Positions 1 to 13,310 of a stretch of 64,000 nt of DNA are shown here, piece after piece. The notes under the pieces were generated by a model. That model was not told the DNA's origin, searched no databases, and saw only the letters and a program-made list of their open reading frames with translations. How positions within the stretch are numbered: position 1 is the stretch's first letter; each line of letters opens with the position of its first letter. The DNA is taken from assembly GCA_008638375.1 (NCBI GenBank), contig CM018041.1, forward strand, positions 12,508,552-12,572,551, read 5' to 3'. The stretch comes from Nyssa sinensis (lineage: Eukaryota > Streptophyta > Magnoliopsida > Cornales > Nyssaceae). A program made the position numbers and the translations under genes.

Positions 1-3000
1 TCAAGAGCACACAAATGACGTGACTAATTTTCATTCAGAGTCCTTTTCTCATAAGTGTTCTTTTCTACAATCCTAATATCTCAATCCACACCACAGACGG
101 TGCTCATCAATATTAATATCCCCTCAAATCTCACACTGCTTAAGTATAGTCAACAATATGCATATCAGTACATCTACAATAATCACTAACAACTATAAGG
201 GAGGATGTCTGATTAACGAATAAGTAGAGAAACAATTATGATCACATATATATATACATGTATATATATATATATCGATGACATAAATAGAAATGACAGT
301 CAACATCAATATGACGATCACACTTATCTCATAATATCATACAATGTTCAACATCATGGCAATCAACATAATAATCATATTCTACTCACAAATCAATCAT
401 AGGATAATCACTAATAATAACAAACATCTCATGTAGATCATATAACAAGTATGCATATCAACAGGTCAGGACTTTGCCCTAGTGCTAATCATCATCCCAC
501 TACAAGGAGCCACTACATGTGTTTTTCATAATATTCGTCAATTACCTTACACACCTACTATTCCATCATCGGAACCACCCTAGTCCATAGCACTAAGGTA
601 TCGTATCAAGTCTTACGCTTTTCTATGGCCAATTTCTTATTAGCCTACACCTTGGGTACCCGTTTACCCAAACGGATATAAAAAAGGTATTCTCGAGCTT
701 AAAAAACCTAAGGGAGCCCTATCTTATTGTTTCTAAGTCATTTGACCGCCTTTTAAGCTCATAAGGGCATTTTCATAATTTACCAAATAAGTTACCCTTC
801 TATTAAGATGCCGTCTCTCAAAACTGACCTTGGAATCAGATCTTAGAGGTCCACAATCTTAAAGATGTCCTATTTATATTTTATTAACACTTTTAGGTAT
901 TGTTCCATGCCCAGCGAAATTTTTGTAATTTAACATATTTATATGGGACCACTCCGAGTTCCCAATTCATTATTCTGATATCATATTTGAGTTTCTAGAG
1001 TCCAAAAACATTAGAAACATTTTTTTCGGATCATAATTCGGCTTTTAATTGCTTAATATAAGTCTAGGAGTATAATTATTATTTTCTCACTTTATATGGG
1101 ACCATCATCGGGTCCTAATTTGTTTAATCTGATCACATATTTGAATCATGGGCATCCAAAAACCTTGAGATAGCCCTTTCTGGATTTTATTTGCCTTTAC
1201 ACTTTTTAATTTAGCATTAGGGGTATTTTCGTAATTTTTTATATTCATGTGGGACCACCTCAGGTCCCTAAATGTCCAAACCGACTCCGCTATTGAGTCC
1301 AGAATGCACAAAAACCTTAAGAAGGACTCTTCTTACATTTTAATTAGATTTATATTCAATTTTATAAACAAGTGGGCTTTTTATAATTTCTTTAAAATTA
1401 GTTCACCGATTTGTAAATAACTCAAACAAGTCAACCATTTTTTAATTTCTTCTAAGTCAATTTTCAATCCATGTTGCCAAACTAGCCTTAACAAATTTCA
1501 ATCTCAATTTCTAAAATAGGGATAACCCTATTCTAGTTTAAATCGATTATAAGGTTCCAAATTGACCACTACCAAACAGCCCCTTAAGTCCAACCAACTA
1601 TGGGCCAGACCCAAATCCGAGACCTGACTCGGTCTATGACCTGAGATCTGACACAATTTGACAATTGACTGATCAACAGTTAATCGTTGACCGGTCAATG
1701 CTGGAATTGACTGCCACCGGTGAAGCTCCGGTCGCCTTTTCCAGCAAGCCTCGCCAGAAAATCAAAAACCCTAGTTTTCAAATATGCATTTTTCCACACT
1801 GTTTTCACTTCGTTTTCCTTCTAATATGCATATATTGTCATTTTACACATTTTAAGGTTTGTTTCAAGCCTTGACAACCATTGGTTCAAGCCCATATTTT
1901 GAGATCTCGATTCTCCGGCGAACTGGTATTCCAGCCAATCCTTCACTGTTTTCTCCCCTTTTTAGTTTAAACCCCTTCTAAATCTTCCCTAGATCTATGT
2001 CCCACCATCCTACATCATTTTCGAGGACCTATTTCATGGGAAATCGAGAAACCCTAGTTCGGATTTCTCTTCTTCATCGTGTGTATATATATATATATAT
2101 ATTTATACACGCATACTGCAACACACACACACATGTACATTCATGTAAGCCCAAATGAAAGGTAAATCGGACCCAATGTATTTAAAAACCCTACCTCAAT
2201 CAGTTGCTTAGAGAGAGAAATGGAAGATAGAGAAAGATTCACAGAAGCTTTCATGGTTTGTTGCCTCACTAGTCCAGCCCTTTTGCTGATTTTTTCTTTT
2301 CATTTCCTCATCTTCTTTTTTTTTTTCTTCTTCTTCCTTTCCTTTATCTTCTTTTTCTTCTTCTTCTTCTTCATTTCCTTCATCTTCTTCTCTGTTTCGG
2401 TTCTCCCAATGTGTTCATCACACACTGAATCACACACTTTCACCCCACTATGTACACACGTAGAAACACAAGCACTTACACTTACACTCACACTTTCTCT
2501 TTTTTCCTTCTTTGAACCCACATAAACACACATGAACACACACCATGTTTACACATACACACACACCACTTTCAGTTGAGAGAGAGAGAGAGAGTTGCGT
2601 AAGGGGGGAAAGGAAATTAGAAAATGAGGGGAAAAAGGGAAAATAAAGAAAATATAAGGGTTTCCCTCATGTCCTATCAAGTCATTTCCTTCTATTTCTT
2701 GTCCCCTTAAAGTAAACCCACACACACATAAACATTATCCTTCCACCACCACAATGTTGACATGTGTCCCTATTCTAGAAGGTTTCATTAGCTTCTTAGA
2801 GAAGCTTCTCACGCTTCTCGAGGTGCCACGTGTCCAGTTGGTCAATTGTACGCGTACATACGTCTATATTTAAGTTGTCTCAAAATCGCACCAAACTTGG
2901 TACACTAGCTAATTTCGGTGTTCTGATTCCAAATATGCAGTTCATTTTCCTAAATTTTATCATTTGAATTTTCTTATCTATCTGCATCCCTGTAGATGAT

Positions 3001-3194
3001 TGTGTAGTCCCATGGCTCACACCAGTCCCGAATAAATCACAAAAAATTTATTTTTAGCCTCACTGTGTCATATCGATGATTTATCGACTCATTTTGTAAT
3101 TTATCTGACTCATCTTTGATTTATCTCCAGTTTATCCTTAGTTTATACTGGAAATTTACCGAATTTCCCTTTGATGATTTTCTGGGTCCTTACA
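1..3194 (-). mobile_element. Probable partial LTR, left end outside window
   Basis: The right edge reads GGGTCCTTACA, the reverse complement of a typical LTR start TGTAAGGACCC. Inside are the same kinds of blocks seen in the better-defined LTRs of this window: repeated 'gggaccacc...tccgga/tccaaa' paragraphs, an 'aaccctattctag' block, a short-microsatellite zone and a pyrimidine-rich zone. The left end is not in the window, so no target duplication can be tested. Family and orientation are inferred from this one edge and from layout only. No gene is seen in it. Confidence 0.4.
2290..2396. repeat. Polypyrimidine (CTT-rich) tract
   Basis: About 105 bases almost wholly of T and C, with TTC/CTT runs. 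It creates chance ORFs on both strands (poly-Phe/Ser and poly-Lys/Glu), none credible. It lies in the probable LTR and is followed by CA-rich and GA-rich simple sequence up to about 2595. Confidence 0.8.
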
Positions 3195-3214
3195 TTAGAA
3201 GCCATAAATGTAGG

Positions 3215-3445
3215 AATTTGAAGATATCCATAGATAGTAGTTACCATATCGAACTCTGTTTTCTTATTCTGAGGTCAGTAGCCTATGAAAGGTAGCCAAT
3301 TGTTCGGAAGCCTTTGCGTTACAAGTCTGTAATCCCGTAGATCGGTAAGAATAAGTATGATAAGCTTCATATGTTACAGAGCTACTTGAAGACACATGTC
3401 ACATTTTGAGAACCTTGGTCGAATTATGGTATATTAGCTATTCCT
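3215..3445. repeat. Direct repeat copy 1 flanking the first solo LTR
   Basis: This block, with landmarks 'tagatagtagtta', 'gaggtcagtagcct', 'ggaagcctttgcgtta' and 'gagctacttgaagacac', recurs at about 7030-7245 on the other side of the solo LTR at 4175-7021. The copies diverge by scattered substitutions. It looks like an older local duplication of unknown identity. No coding potential was seen. Confidence 0.75.
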
Positions 3446-3571
3446 CCTCGAGGCTGAGTTTTGTGGGACCTATTCAGAGCTGAGGTTAGGGTTTCTAAGG
3501 CGTCATGCGTGTTTCTTTCAAATATGTGCCATTTCACATCCTAAGAAGACAGTCATTGATATGATAGTTAA

Positions 3572-4084
3572 TGTCCCATCAATACGCCTATCGCCGTTCC
3601 CATTGCCGATGCCATCCAAGAGTTAGAGAAGAATGTGATGGCTTCAGAACTAGAGCATCTGAAGAAGAAGCTTGCTGACTTTGAAGCTGTTGCTACCCAA
3701 AAGCTTTATGACAGCGTTGAAGCAGCAAAGGCTCAGATCGAGAAGGGTTCGAGGGCTAAGGTCTAGAGGCTGGGGGGAGAGTTTATTGACTACAACTACA
3801 AGATGCACATAAAAAAGCTCCAAAAATTGTATCCCAACCTCAATTTGGCCTGCAACTGGATCTAGTGCTCCAACATTCTTCTATTCGTCCTTAGCCTTCA
3901 TCTCGGCTTCAAGAACATGGACTTTACCCAGACTGTGTTGCAATTTTTTGGTTTGGATGCTTCTTTTCTCAAATTTATTGTCAAGAGCTCAAGATTAGAG
4001 GGCCACCAGGAAGGTTCGGGTGGAAGCTACTCCGATGATAAAGTCAGTAAAGAAATAAAGACAGTAATTCAGGAGAATAATTAA
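3572..4084 (+). pseudogene. Decayed coiled-coil coding relic, family not recognised
   Basis: One frame runs for about 170 codons from just after a TAA at 3569 to TAA at 4082-4084, broken only by TAG at 3764-3766 and TAG at 3863-3865. The first 60 residues are rich in Glu, Lys, Ala and Leu with heptad-like spacing (ELEKN, ELEHLKKKLADFEA, AKAQIEKG), typical of a coiled coil. The second part has FIDYNYKMHIKKLQKLYPNL and then a hydrophobic FGLDASF segment. I do not recognise the family; C-terminal segments of this general look occur in plant transposon- or gag-associated proteins, but that is only an impression. With two stops and no start codon context it is a relic. It lies between the direct repeat copy and the solo LTR at 4175. 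Confidence 0.55.
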
Positions 4085-4174
4085 ACATAAATCAAAAGCG
4101 TACCTTATGATATTATTTATTAGCTATAGCAATCCCAAGTTGAGTAAGATTAGGATCCATAAAAGAAGTATTTT

Positions 4175-7021
4175 TGTAGAGATCTGAAAAATAAGGATAA
4201 ATTTTTCATTTTTGCCTGTAGGGCACTATTCATGTACAGTTTTGCCGGTAGGGCGTTTTCATGCATCATTTAATTGTAAGTCATATTTAGAAACATATTT
4301 GGAGTGTGTCATAGAAGAGAAATATGCTTAGAATATTAAAATAAACATACTACATGAATTTGAGACAAAATAGAAATAGTTTCAGAAATTGGACCAAAAG
4401 GGCATCCGAGTGGCTTAGGTGGATCTGGCCAAACCCGGTCTCAGGAAAAAATTTATTTTTTTGAAAATTTTCATTTAAATTAATTTTATGAACATTGGTT
4501 AAAACAGAATTTCAAATTGAGGCATTTCGGGACGGGTTGTAGAGTAACGGGGCCCCTAGGTTCATTAAGGGCAAAAAGGTCATTTTGACCTTTGCCCCTT
4601 TGCCCTTCCACTATAAATACAGCACTTAAGAGTAATTTTGAAATAGAATTAAGTCTGAAAATCAGAGTAGTGGGCGTCCATGGAGAAAAAGTGAGAAAAA
4701 CCCTAGTTTCTTCAAGTTTCAAGCCACCAAAACACACTCCTCCACTTTGAATCTCATCAAGGTCCCTTCTAAGAAGTTGTTCCTCTCCTCAATATCTATA
4801 TTCTCACCAAACAGTTCGATTGTACAACAAACACAGCCTCTGCAGTTTGAGAAAAACCATTATAGGTATGATATCTTCCTAAGTTAGAAATAGGTTTGAG
4901 TTTCTTTGCTTTCCTACATGTTGTTTGAGTGCTTAAGATGTTTACTTGATGTTAGAAAAGTACTTAAGAGGTAGTCACTTTGGAAAACTTAGAGTTGGAA
5001 GTTTAGAGGTTTATGTGTCCTTTAAGTTATTTGATGAATTGTTGCCATAAGGAAGGTGTACTTTGCTTATATGTGGGATTGTTATATTTTGACTTATATT
5101 TATGTTGATACTTGTCTTGTATTATGGAAGAAAATGATTATTTGATGTATTGGTGCTTTATGGAGTTTAGTGTTTTTGTGAATTAATGCAGTTGTGAAAA
5201 TGAGGCTCGGGAATGTGTTGAAATGAATGATAAATAGCATATATTTATGTATGGGAAGATTTGAGGTTTTGAAGTTATGATTTATGTTGGACATAATGCA
5301 TGACTTGAGGTGAACACCATGTATTTGATGAAATGTTGCATTGAATTGCATGAGAATGAAACCACGAAATTTTGACATATTGTGAAATTCTTGGAGACAT
5401 GGTGTGAGTGGAGCACTTGGTGCTATTGCATTATGAGGGTGTAGATCCTGTCGTGAAAAACTCAAAATTGGCCATTTGGTACTCGCAAGCCAAACGGGGC
5501 CGGACCGTGAAGCAAGACATATATTGGTACTTGCATACCAACGGGGAAGAACCGTGAAGCGAGTCATGAGTGGCATAGAGTTGCATGCGTGTGTCATGCA
5601 TGTAGACATTGCATGGCATTGAGGGATATGGGATTATAGCTTTTGAAATGTACACTTGCACATGCCACGCCTCAAACTTGTTTCTAGCATTAGCATTGTA
5701 TTATACCAGCGGTTGTGCTGACCCATTCGTGGGATATCATATTTCAGATGAGGCTCCCGATACTTGAAGACTTGGTGAAGTCTTAAAGGATGAAGGGAGA
5801 GGTGGATCATAAAGGATTTTTGGCCCTTTGGGCACATTCTGATGTTTTATGAAGGCATAAGCCCAAAACTCATGTAATGAGCTTGTAATGATCTTGTGTA
5901 ATTGTGAATCAAATGGGCAAGGCCCTATATTTGTAATGAATATGATGGTGTGATTGTCAAAGTTCAAGCATATGTGTGTGTGATGGATTGTATGTATTTA
6001 AATGATGTGTATTAAGTCCAATGAGATTGTGGCCATCGAGTGAGGATGGAGTGTGCAAAACCAGAAATTGAAAATTGTATCATGTATATTAGGTGGGAAA
6101 AAGGCTTAGAAAACAAAGTAAGCTATGTCAAAATTTTGGAAAAATTTAGGTAGAAATTAAGTGTGTGAAACACCCTTTAAATGGGTGAGAAAAGTGCTCA
6201 AAATGGAGGTTTAGAAACCTTGGGGAAATGGGTTGAAAATGGAAGAAAAATGGCTTGAAAAGCTTAGAAGGAAAAATGGAAAAATAGAGACATTTGGGCT
6301 GCTGGACAGAGAAATTTGCTCTCTGTCCGGAATAGTAAACCTGCAGGAAAACCAAGTTTCAGCTCTCTGTTGCTACAGTGGTCGCCCTAGGACATGCCCC
6401 AGCCTGCAGCCCTTGCGCGCGCTGCTTGCCCGCCCGTGCACCTTGCCTGCGGGCCTGCTGCCTTGTCGCGACGGCCCTGCTGTCCTACTCTGTTGGCCAG
6501 CCGCCTGACAGCCCCTTTGACACCACCTTTTGAACCATGCTTTGGTACATATTTCAAGGCCATTTGATTACATGTTTAAGCTTACTTTTTGGGGCCACTT
6601 TGGGCCATTACATAGGCCATGTTGGGCATTCTTTTTGGACACATTTTAATTATACGTCAAGGCCATGTTTGGCCATTTATTTGGACTACTTTAGGTGGGA
6701 ATTTTAGACCATTCTTGGACCATGCCTTAGGGCATTTTGGGGCCCCTTTGGGTTATTGTTTCGAGGCTTGTTTAGAGAGATTTTGGACTGTTTTGGGAGT
6801 CATTTTCCCATATAACTTAAACCGTTTTAAATATTAATTGGGAGAGATACTTGAGCTATATTTGGGAACCATTTTAGTCATGTTAAATAACAAGTGTTTA
6901 ATTTTAATTTTGGAGAAAACTTGAGGAAATAATAAGGGAGATTCAACTAAATCTATTTAATTATCATTTATTAATTGCATTTCACTCACTCCTCGGGTTT
7001 AGGAAAATTTGGGGCGTGACA
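4175..7021 (+). mobile_element. Solo LTR, Tekay/Del-like family, TSD ATTTT
   Basis: Begins TGTAGAGATCTGAAAAAT and ends TTTGGGGCGTGACA, giving TG...CA edges and 2847 bp. It is flanked by a perfect 5-bp duplication ATTTT (4170-4174 and 7022-7026). No PBS follows the right edge and no polypurine tract precedes the left, so this is a solo LTR left by LTR-LTR recombination. It contains a TATA box at 4612, a conserved core near 5430-5620, a GC-rich patch at 6390-6510 and degenerate 'ggccatgttTGGcc' units from about 6610. ORFs inside are not credible genes. Confidence 0.92.
4612..4619 (+). promoter_or_regulatory. TATA box of LTR (TATAAATA)
   Basis: TATAAATA lies 437 bases into the LTR, just after a 'tttgcccctt...' pyrimidine block. 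The same element recurs at 427-453 bases from the start of four other LTRs of this family, which supports it as the core promoter marking the U3/R boundary region. Confidence 0.6.
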
Positions 7022-7029
7022 ATTTTAAT

Positions 7030-7245
7030 ATATCTATAGATAGTAGTTATCATATCAAACGCTGTTTCCTTATTTTGAGGTCAGTAGCCTTTGGAAGGCA
7101 GTAAATTGTTTGGAAGCCTTTGCGTTAAAGGTCTATAACCTATAGATCAGTAGGGATGAGAATGATGCACTTTATATGTTATAGAGCTACTTGAAGACAC
7201 GTGTCACATTCGGAGAACCTTGGTCGGATTATGGTATATCAGTTA
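7030..7245. repeat. Direct repeat copy 2 flanking the first solo LTR
   Basis: Diverged second copy of the block at 3215-3445. Similarity stops after 'cggattatggtatatca', where AT-rich simple sequence begins. Confidence 0.75.
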
Positions 7246-7291
7246 TATATACACATAAATATTTTTATAGATTAAAATAAATATATGTGTG

Positions 7292-7327
<36 letters not shown>

Positions 7328-8427
7328 GATACATAAAAAAATATACATAAATAATTCTATATTTCTTTTTTATCAGTGAAAAGAAATTTTTATTAATGAA
7401 AATGAATGTACAAGAAAAAACATACAAAATACACCAATAAAAGGAAAGAAGATACAAAGGGCATCATGACTCCCAAGTTTCATTCCAACTAGGTTGGCAC
7501 CAAGCAAGAGGAAAAAATCACACACCAACACAATCCCAATACATTAGAAAAATAACAAGACCATATCCCAAATGGAAAAAACAACTAACCTTCAGGCCAA
7601 AACATTTACCCATTGACAAGAAAAAACTCATTTCTAACAAAAGGAAATCAATAAGAAATAATGAAAATCATCACCCAAGGGAGCCAAACAAAGTACAATA
7701 AGCTACCAAAGCAATCATCCTCCAACAAAAGGAGGGCAGTAATAAAGATAAACCTTCTACTTGATACAGCCCACTGCATTATTAATGGAGGATTATATAA
7801 CAGCTTGAAACATCCAATAGTGGGAAGAGTTTTATGTGAAGACTTGGGCAACAGAAAACTGAAGAAAAGAACACATTGGACCTGAGATGTGAACATAATA
7901 AAGAAGAGACCTTCTAGATGTATTAAAAGCCCTAATTGGAAAAAAACCTTCAAGACTTCCGCTATAGAACCACAAATTTGATTTGAGGTATAGGAAACAT
8001 CACTAATCATGGATCGGCTACAGCAATTACACTATGAAGATGAAAAACTAAATCATTGATAGAAAAGCAGGGTTCTTCTATTTGGAGTTAACCTAAAAAG
8101 CAAGTTCGGCCTTTGTCAAATCCTTAAGATTATTCCAAAGAGGTTGATAATTGTTAAAATTTTTATCATTTCTTAATTTTCACACTAACCACATAATAGA
8201 GAAATGGATTGCTTCCCATAGAATACATATATATAAACATATATGCTTAAATATATACACAGATAATTGTATGTATATATATATATATATATAACTTAAT
8301 ACATCCACAAAAGAATTTGTACGTATATATAAATACATGTTTATATATAAAACTAAATAAATATTATTTAAAGATTGATTCGGTCCACAATCCACAAAAG
8401 TATGAAAATTATTAAGAGGTTTACTCT
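7246..8427. other. AT-rich stretch with no gene recognised
   Basis: Holds (TA)n tracts near 7290-7330 and 8274-8294 and about 800 bases of non-repetitive AT-rich DNA. A minus-strand 120-codon ORF (7648-8010) and residues read upstream of it faintly resemble the C-terminal tail of plant LINE-type polyproteins, but no diagnostic motif can be shown. I see no gene here. Confidence 0.5.
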
Positions 8428-10164
8428 CAAGCATGTTAACCCCACAAGTACTTTAGTTATTCTAAGACTAAAATATCCTTTAAATGTTTTTTTTACCTTA
8501 ATCAGTCACCAATTATGAAGAAAAAATTTCAAAATTCAGATACTCACAATATATAAATTCATTTAAAATAAGATTTATATATTGAGACTCCAAAAATTGA
8601 GATCTACCAAAAAAAATTCATATTGAATATAAAATTTTGAAGAAGAAACAATCGATCCAAAATAGTAAAATTTCGTCCCAGCGAAACTGTAAAATATTAT
8701 AGTTTCCCAATGAAAAGTGTAACATTGTACAATTTCATAAAAATTGAGAAAATTCTCAATTGTTATTAAGTTTTATTGAGATTTTTGAGCACATATTTTA
8801 TGGTCAAAAAAGATTTTCAAGATTGTAGAAATTTTTCAAAAAAATAATATTTGAAGTATGATGATTAAAAACTCACGAGTTGTGAAACCGAAAAAGTTTA
8901 CACATTCTCAAATTGTACAATTTATACTTTCATAAAATTAAAAAATGTTTAGACAATCTGTCTAAACACAAAATATAGACAACAAAACTCACCTGCACGT
9001 TCTTACCCCAATTTTAATCATTACACTTGGGGACTCATTTAGCACTTATAACGAGTTTGTTACAAGTGATACTTAAGGGTCAGAAGGTAACTAAAAACAG
9101 CTCCAATAGTTGAGCCACTAGAGTTGCCAATGTCTTATTTTAGTAGGGTTGTTCCACAACAACACTCCAGTGATTGGTTTTTGAAGATATCAAAATTTGA
9201 CTAAGTCAAATATTTTATCAAATATGACGTATGTTTTGGTAGGCTATTATCCATTTCAAGAGCTCAGATTGCTCCAAACGTGTGGTCTAGATTTGACAAA
9301 GATTTTTTCTCGGTTTAATGCCCAAACCGCAATAGTAGTTGTGAAGAAGAATAGTGGTTCTAATAAAAAATAACATTTCACCATTGGAATAGAAATATCA
9401 AAAAATAAGTTTTTGGTACTGTAGCAATGCTAATATTTAGCTTTAGTAGGACTAAAATGAATTTTACCATTGGAGTTGGTCTAAGAGTAAGGTCTTTAGG
9501 AAAATTGCATACAACCATATTTATAGGGTAATATGTGTTGAAACCATCAAATTTGTAGAAGGATTTAATATAAGGAATTAGGTATAGAGACTAGCGAGGC
9601 TTGGGCACTCAAGGAAATTTTTTAATCAATATATACATATACATATAAATACATCAACATCGGTGATAGTGAATATGAATTTAATTCTCCATGTTTCCGG
9701 TAAACTCACATTATTTGTCTATGGCATTCGAGTACCACATGATCAGGCTTGGAATTGGAAGATAATCCTATTTTGGTGATCGAAGGTCCTCCACGAACAT
9801 GTTGTAGGTAGAGAGAAGCGGAGATTGTAGGTTCAGTTTTTATAAAGAGGGGCGTAGGGTTATGTCATTTGATTGAAATGTGCTTGGATATTGCACTGGG
9901 AGTAAACTAGTCATATAAAAAAATAAAAATGAATCAAAGGATCTCCGGTTAATAAAAGAAATAATCAAATGGATTCTACATTAAAAGAAATTGAGCATAG
10001 GCTCTATAATAATTTAGCATCTTTTTAAAGGACTTAACACCAATTAACTCATAATTAAATTTATGTATATATGTATGTATGTATATATATATATACATAA
10101 CAATACATATATATAAATAAATATAAACATAAATAAATTAATATTTATATATATGCACATGTTA

Positions 10165-10210
<46 letters not shown>

Positions 10211-10279
10211 AAGGGTTCTTCGGTCAAAGGTTCAAAAAAAGTAGCAAAATTATCCACAGGTATAATTCTAAACAAAATT
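8428..10279. repeat. Tandem segmental duplication, copy 1 left part
   Basis: Sequence from 'catgttaaccccacaagtac' onward is repeated at 14868-15907. It includes the stretch with 'attgagactccaaaaattgag' and the block 'gtagagagaagcggagattg'. Copy 1 has about 790 extra bases (about 9000-9785) that copy 2 lacks. Copy 1 is interrupted at 10280 by a solo LTR and resumes at 13311. (AT)n tracts occur at about 10080-10093 and 10168-10207. No gene seen. Confidence 0.88.
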
Positions 10280-13200
10280 TGTCACGCCCCAAATTCCAGC
10301 AAACCCGAGGCGTGAGTAACGAGACAAAAAAGAAATAAAATGATAAAGGAATAAAAGATAATTAAGGATGATCTCATACATTCTACATGCTATTTTGATA
10401 CATACATAAGGTCTGGTCCATTTGTTCACAACATACAAAATAAAATACAGTCTCGGGCTTATGCCCTTACACAATATCAAAAGCGCCCCTTGGGCCCAAC
10501 ATAATCCCCAATTAGACCGTCTCTATGTCTCGTACAGCTGGGACATCATCTGAAATGTTTGCCCCACTAAAGGGGTCAGCTCAACATGCTGGTACAATAT
10601 AATGCTAATGCAAGAAACAAAACTAAGGTCGTGGCATGTGCAAGTGTACAGTTATTTCTATATGGCATTCGATATCATGATGGCAGTATATAAACAGTAT
10701 ACAGTATATGAGTAGTATGCGTGACACACCCATGCAACTCTATGCCACCCATGTCTCATGATACGGTCATTCTCCTCTGGCATGAGTACCGCCATTTATG
10801 TCTCGCTTCACGGTCCGGAATCCGTTAGGCTTGCAAGCACCTAATGGCCGATTTTGGGTTTTTCACCACAGGATCTGCACCCTCATAATGCAAAGCACCA
10901 AGTGCTTACCCACGCCATGTCCAAGGAATCACACCATGCCAATATGCTCTGATCTCATCATGTCCTAATGCAATCTCAATGATACATCTCATTCATACAT
11001 AAAACATGCTTTCAAGTACATATTTCATAATGTCAACAGTTCTCCAAGCATGTGATTCACACACTACACTAACATATTCAATATACACATAATCATCTTC
11101 CACATCATCACCCAACATCAGTAAGATAGCATGGAACACATAAGCATGTGAACATTCAAGCAACAAGTGAACAATCAAGGCAGCAAATCAAGTATTCCTA
11201 ATCTTAATTCTATTTCTTACTTAGCACAATATATCGTACCTGATAATCGACCTCAACTCAGGGAAAGTATACTCGTAGTAAAGTGAAATCACTGTAAGAA
11301 CACCAAAGGTCAGGTCACCTTCTCTTGCCTTTCCGTGTCCCTAAAATCATAACATGAGACTCAGTTCAATTGTCATATGAATTATGCTATTCATCAAATT
11401 TTATGTCTTTATCTTATAAGTTTCTATTTTGCTAAATTAAACTCTACTATTGGATCCGGGACGTTGAAAAAAATAAGTTTAGATTTTCGTAGAACTGAAT
11501 TCGAACATTTGGGTTCAAAAGGGCAAAATAGTCATTTTGCACTTTACACGGGTCCTTACATTTCGTGACCTCTTTTCACAAATCGGACTCCACGGTTGAG
11601 TCCGGAATGCTCGAGATAATAAAGTTTCACTATTTGTTTACCTAATTCGGAGTTCATTTGACTGTATTTCAATTCAGGGGTATTTTGGTAATTTTATATG
11701 TTGCTACGTGTCTTTTATTTTTCGGGATCCCGTTTCGTAAAACGGACCTCACCATTGGTCTCAGAATGGTTGAGATAGTCAAAATACACTAATGACTTGT
11801 CCCATTTGGACTTCGGGATATTTTTGAATATTTAACTAATTAAATTAATTAATTAATTAATTAATTTAATTAATATTTTATTAATATTTTATTCATGTGG
11901 GTCAAAACATAATTATTAACAGTTGGGGGGTCAACTCATAAATTCCGTAACTTCTTGGGTCAGTTTATAATTTCTAAAAGTCAAGGGGCCAATTTGTAAT
12001 TTAAGAAAGTCCCATTCTCACCATGGATAGCCAAACAGGGGATAGGGTTAAAACTGGGATAGGATATCCCTGTCTCCAATTAAATTTTCAATTTCAATTT
12101 CTCATCCCTGTTGCCAAACACTCCCATTCCCCTTTTAATTTAAAACCAGTGAGTGACACGTGGCAGGGGCGGTTCAGCCCCGCCCGAACCGGACCCGAGA
12201 CCTGACCCGGTGGCCTTCCTTCTTCCCCGTTTTTCCGGGGATGACCCAGTAGGGTTCTGGCGCCTTCTCCGGCGCCGGCGACTTTTTCCGGTGAGATTTC
12301 ATCGACTTTTTAATACAGTTTTCTTCGGTTTTTCTAGGGGATTACGTATCTCGAGTTTGTTTTCCCTTTCATCAATCAGAACCCTTCGAAATGACTAGAA
12401 CCGTAGCTCCGGCCACCCCAAACCCAGATTCCGGCGAGCTTGTTTCTTCCGATTCTATTACTGTTTCGAACCATTTCTTTTTCCTAAAAGTTTCATGTAC
12501 TTAATATGAATATTTTCCTCCCATTTAAACAAGTTTCAACACATAAAATATCAAGAACTAAGCTCTCACCCTAGGCCTGCAACTCGCTTTTTCTCTCTCA
12601 TTTTTGAACCATTCCAGTTCATTCTTTTTGCAATAGACTCTAAATATTTTAGTCTACAAGACCCTATAATTTAATTCAACCATTATGCTTTGAAAAATTT
12701 AGAAACAGAAGCATAGTTGACTCACCTATTTTCTGGTTTCTCCAGTTGCTAGGCCCTCCTCTCCTTCTGGTTTTTCCTTCCTTTCAAGCTTTTGGAACTC
12801 CCCAAGACACTCTCAGCTTTTATCTCTCTTTTCTCTCTCCTTTGCTTATTCCCTCAACCCAACGTGCATATATGTATACACACATATACATGTCCACACC
12901 CTCACGCTACCTTTCTGCAACCAGCCTCCCTGTTTCTGACCTACCCTCTGTTCTTCCTGACTTCTCTTCCTCCCTTTTTCACTTGCATTTATTGCCTTGC
13001 TTGTATTTGTGTATCATGTATATGTATATTATATTACACCCACACTCACACACAAGACACACACACACAGCGGACACCTCACACACCCACTTGCACAACC
13101 TGATTTTTATATATATATATATATATGTATGTATACGTATACACATATAATTATACACACACACATGTCTAATACACACACACACACACCTTACACATAT

Positions 13201-13310
13201 GATACATACACATTAAATTTCAATCATAATAATAATAATAATAATAAAATAATTAATAATAACCATGAAAATTTATATATTTAAAAAAAAAAATTTTTCG
13301 GGTTATTACA
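10280..13310 (-). mobile_element. Solo LTR, family starting TGTAATAACCCG, TSD AAATT
   Basis: On the plus strand it reads TGTCACGCCCCAAATTCC...CGGGTTATTACA, 3031 bp, so it is a minus-strand LTR starting TGTAATAACCCG and ending GGGGCGTGACA. The 5-bp duplication AAATT (10275-10279 and 13311-13315) is perfect. The paralogous site at about 15905-15915 is uninterrupted (AACAAAATTATATAG), which directly shows the pre-insertion state. It belongs with the nested LTR at 32055-35128. Inside are a TTAATTAA-type palindromic AT run at about 11830-11880, a core block near 10720-10890, and CA/TA microsatellites at 13030-13210 followed by (AAT)n at about 13226-13250. No PBS or PPT is attached. Confidence 0.93.

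Noticed and set aside
7648..8240. Possible LINE 3'-end relic on the minus strand
   Set aside because: Faint likeness to the region after a LINE reverse transcriptase, but no motif, poly-A tail or target duplication could be shown.
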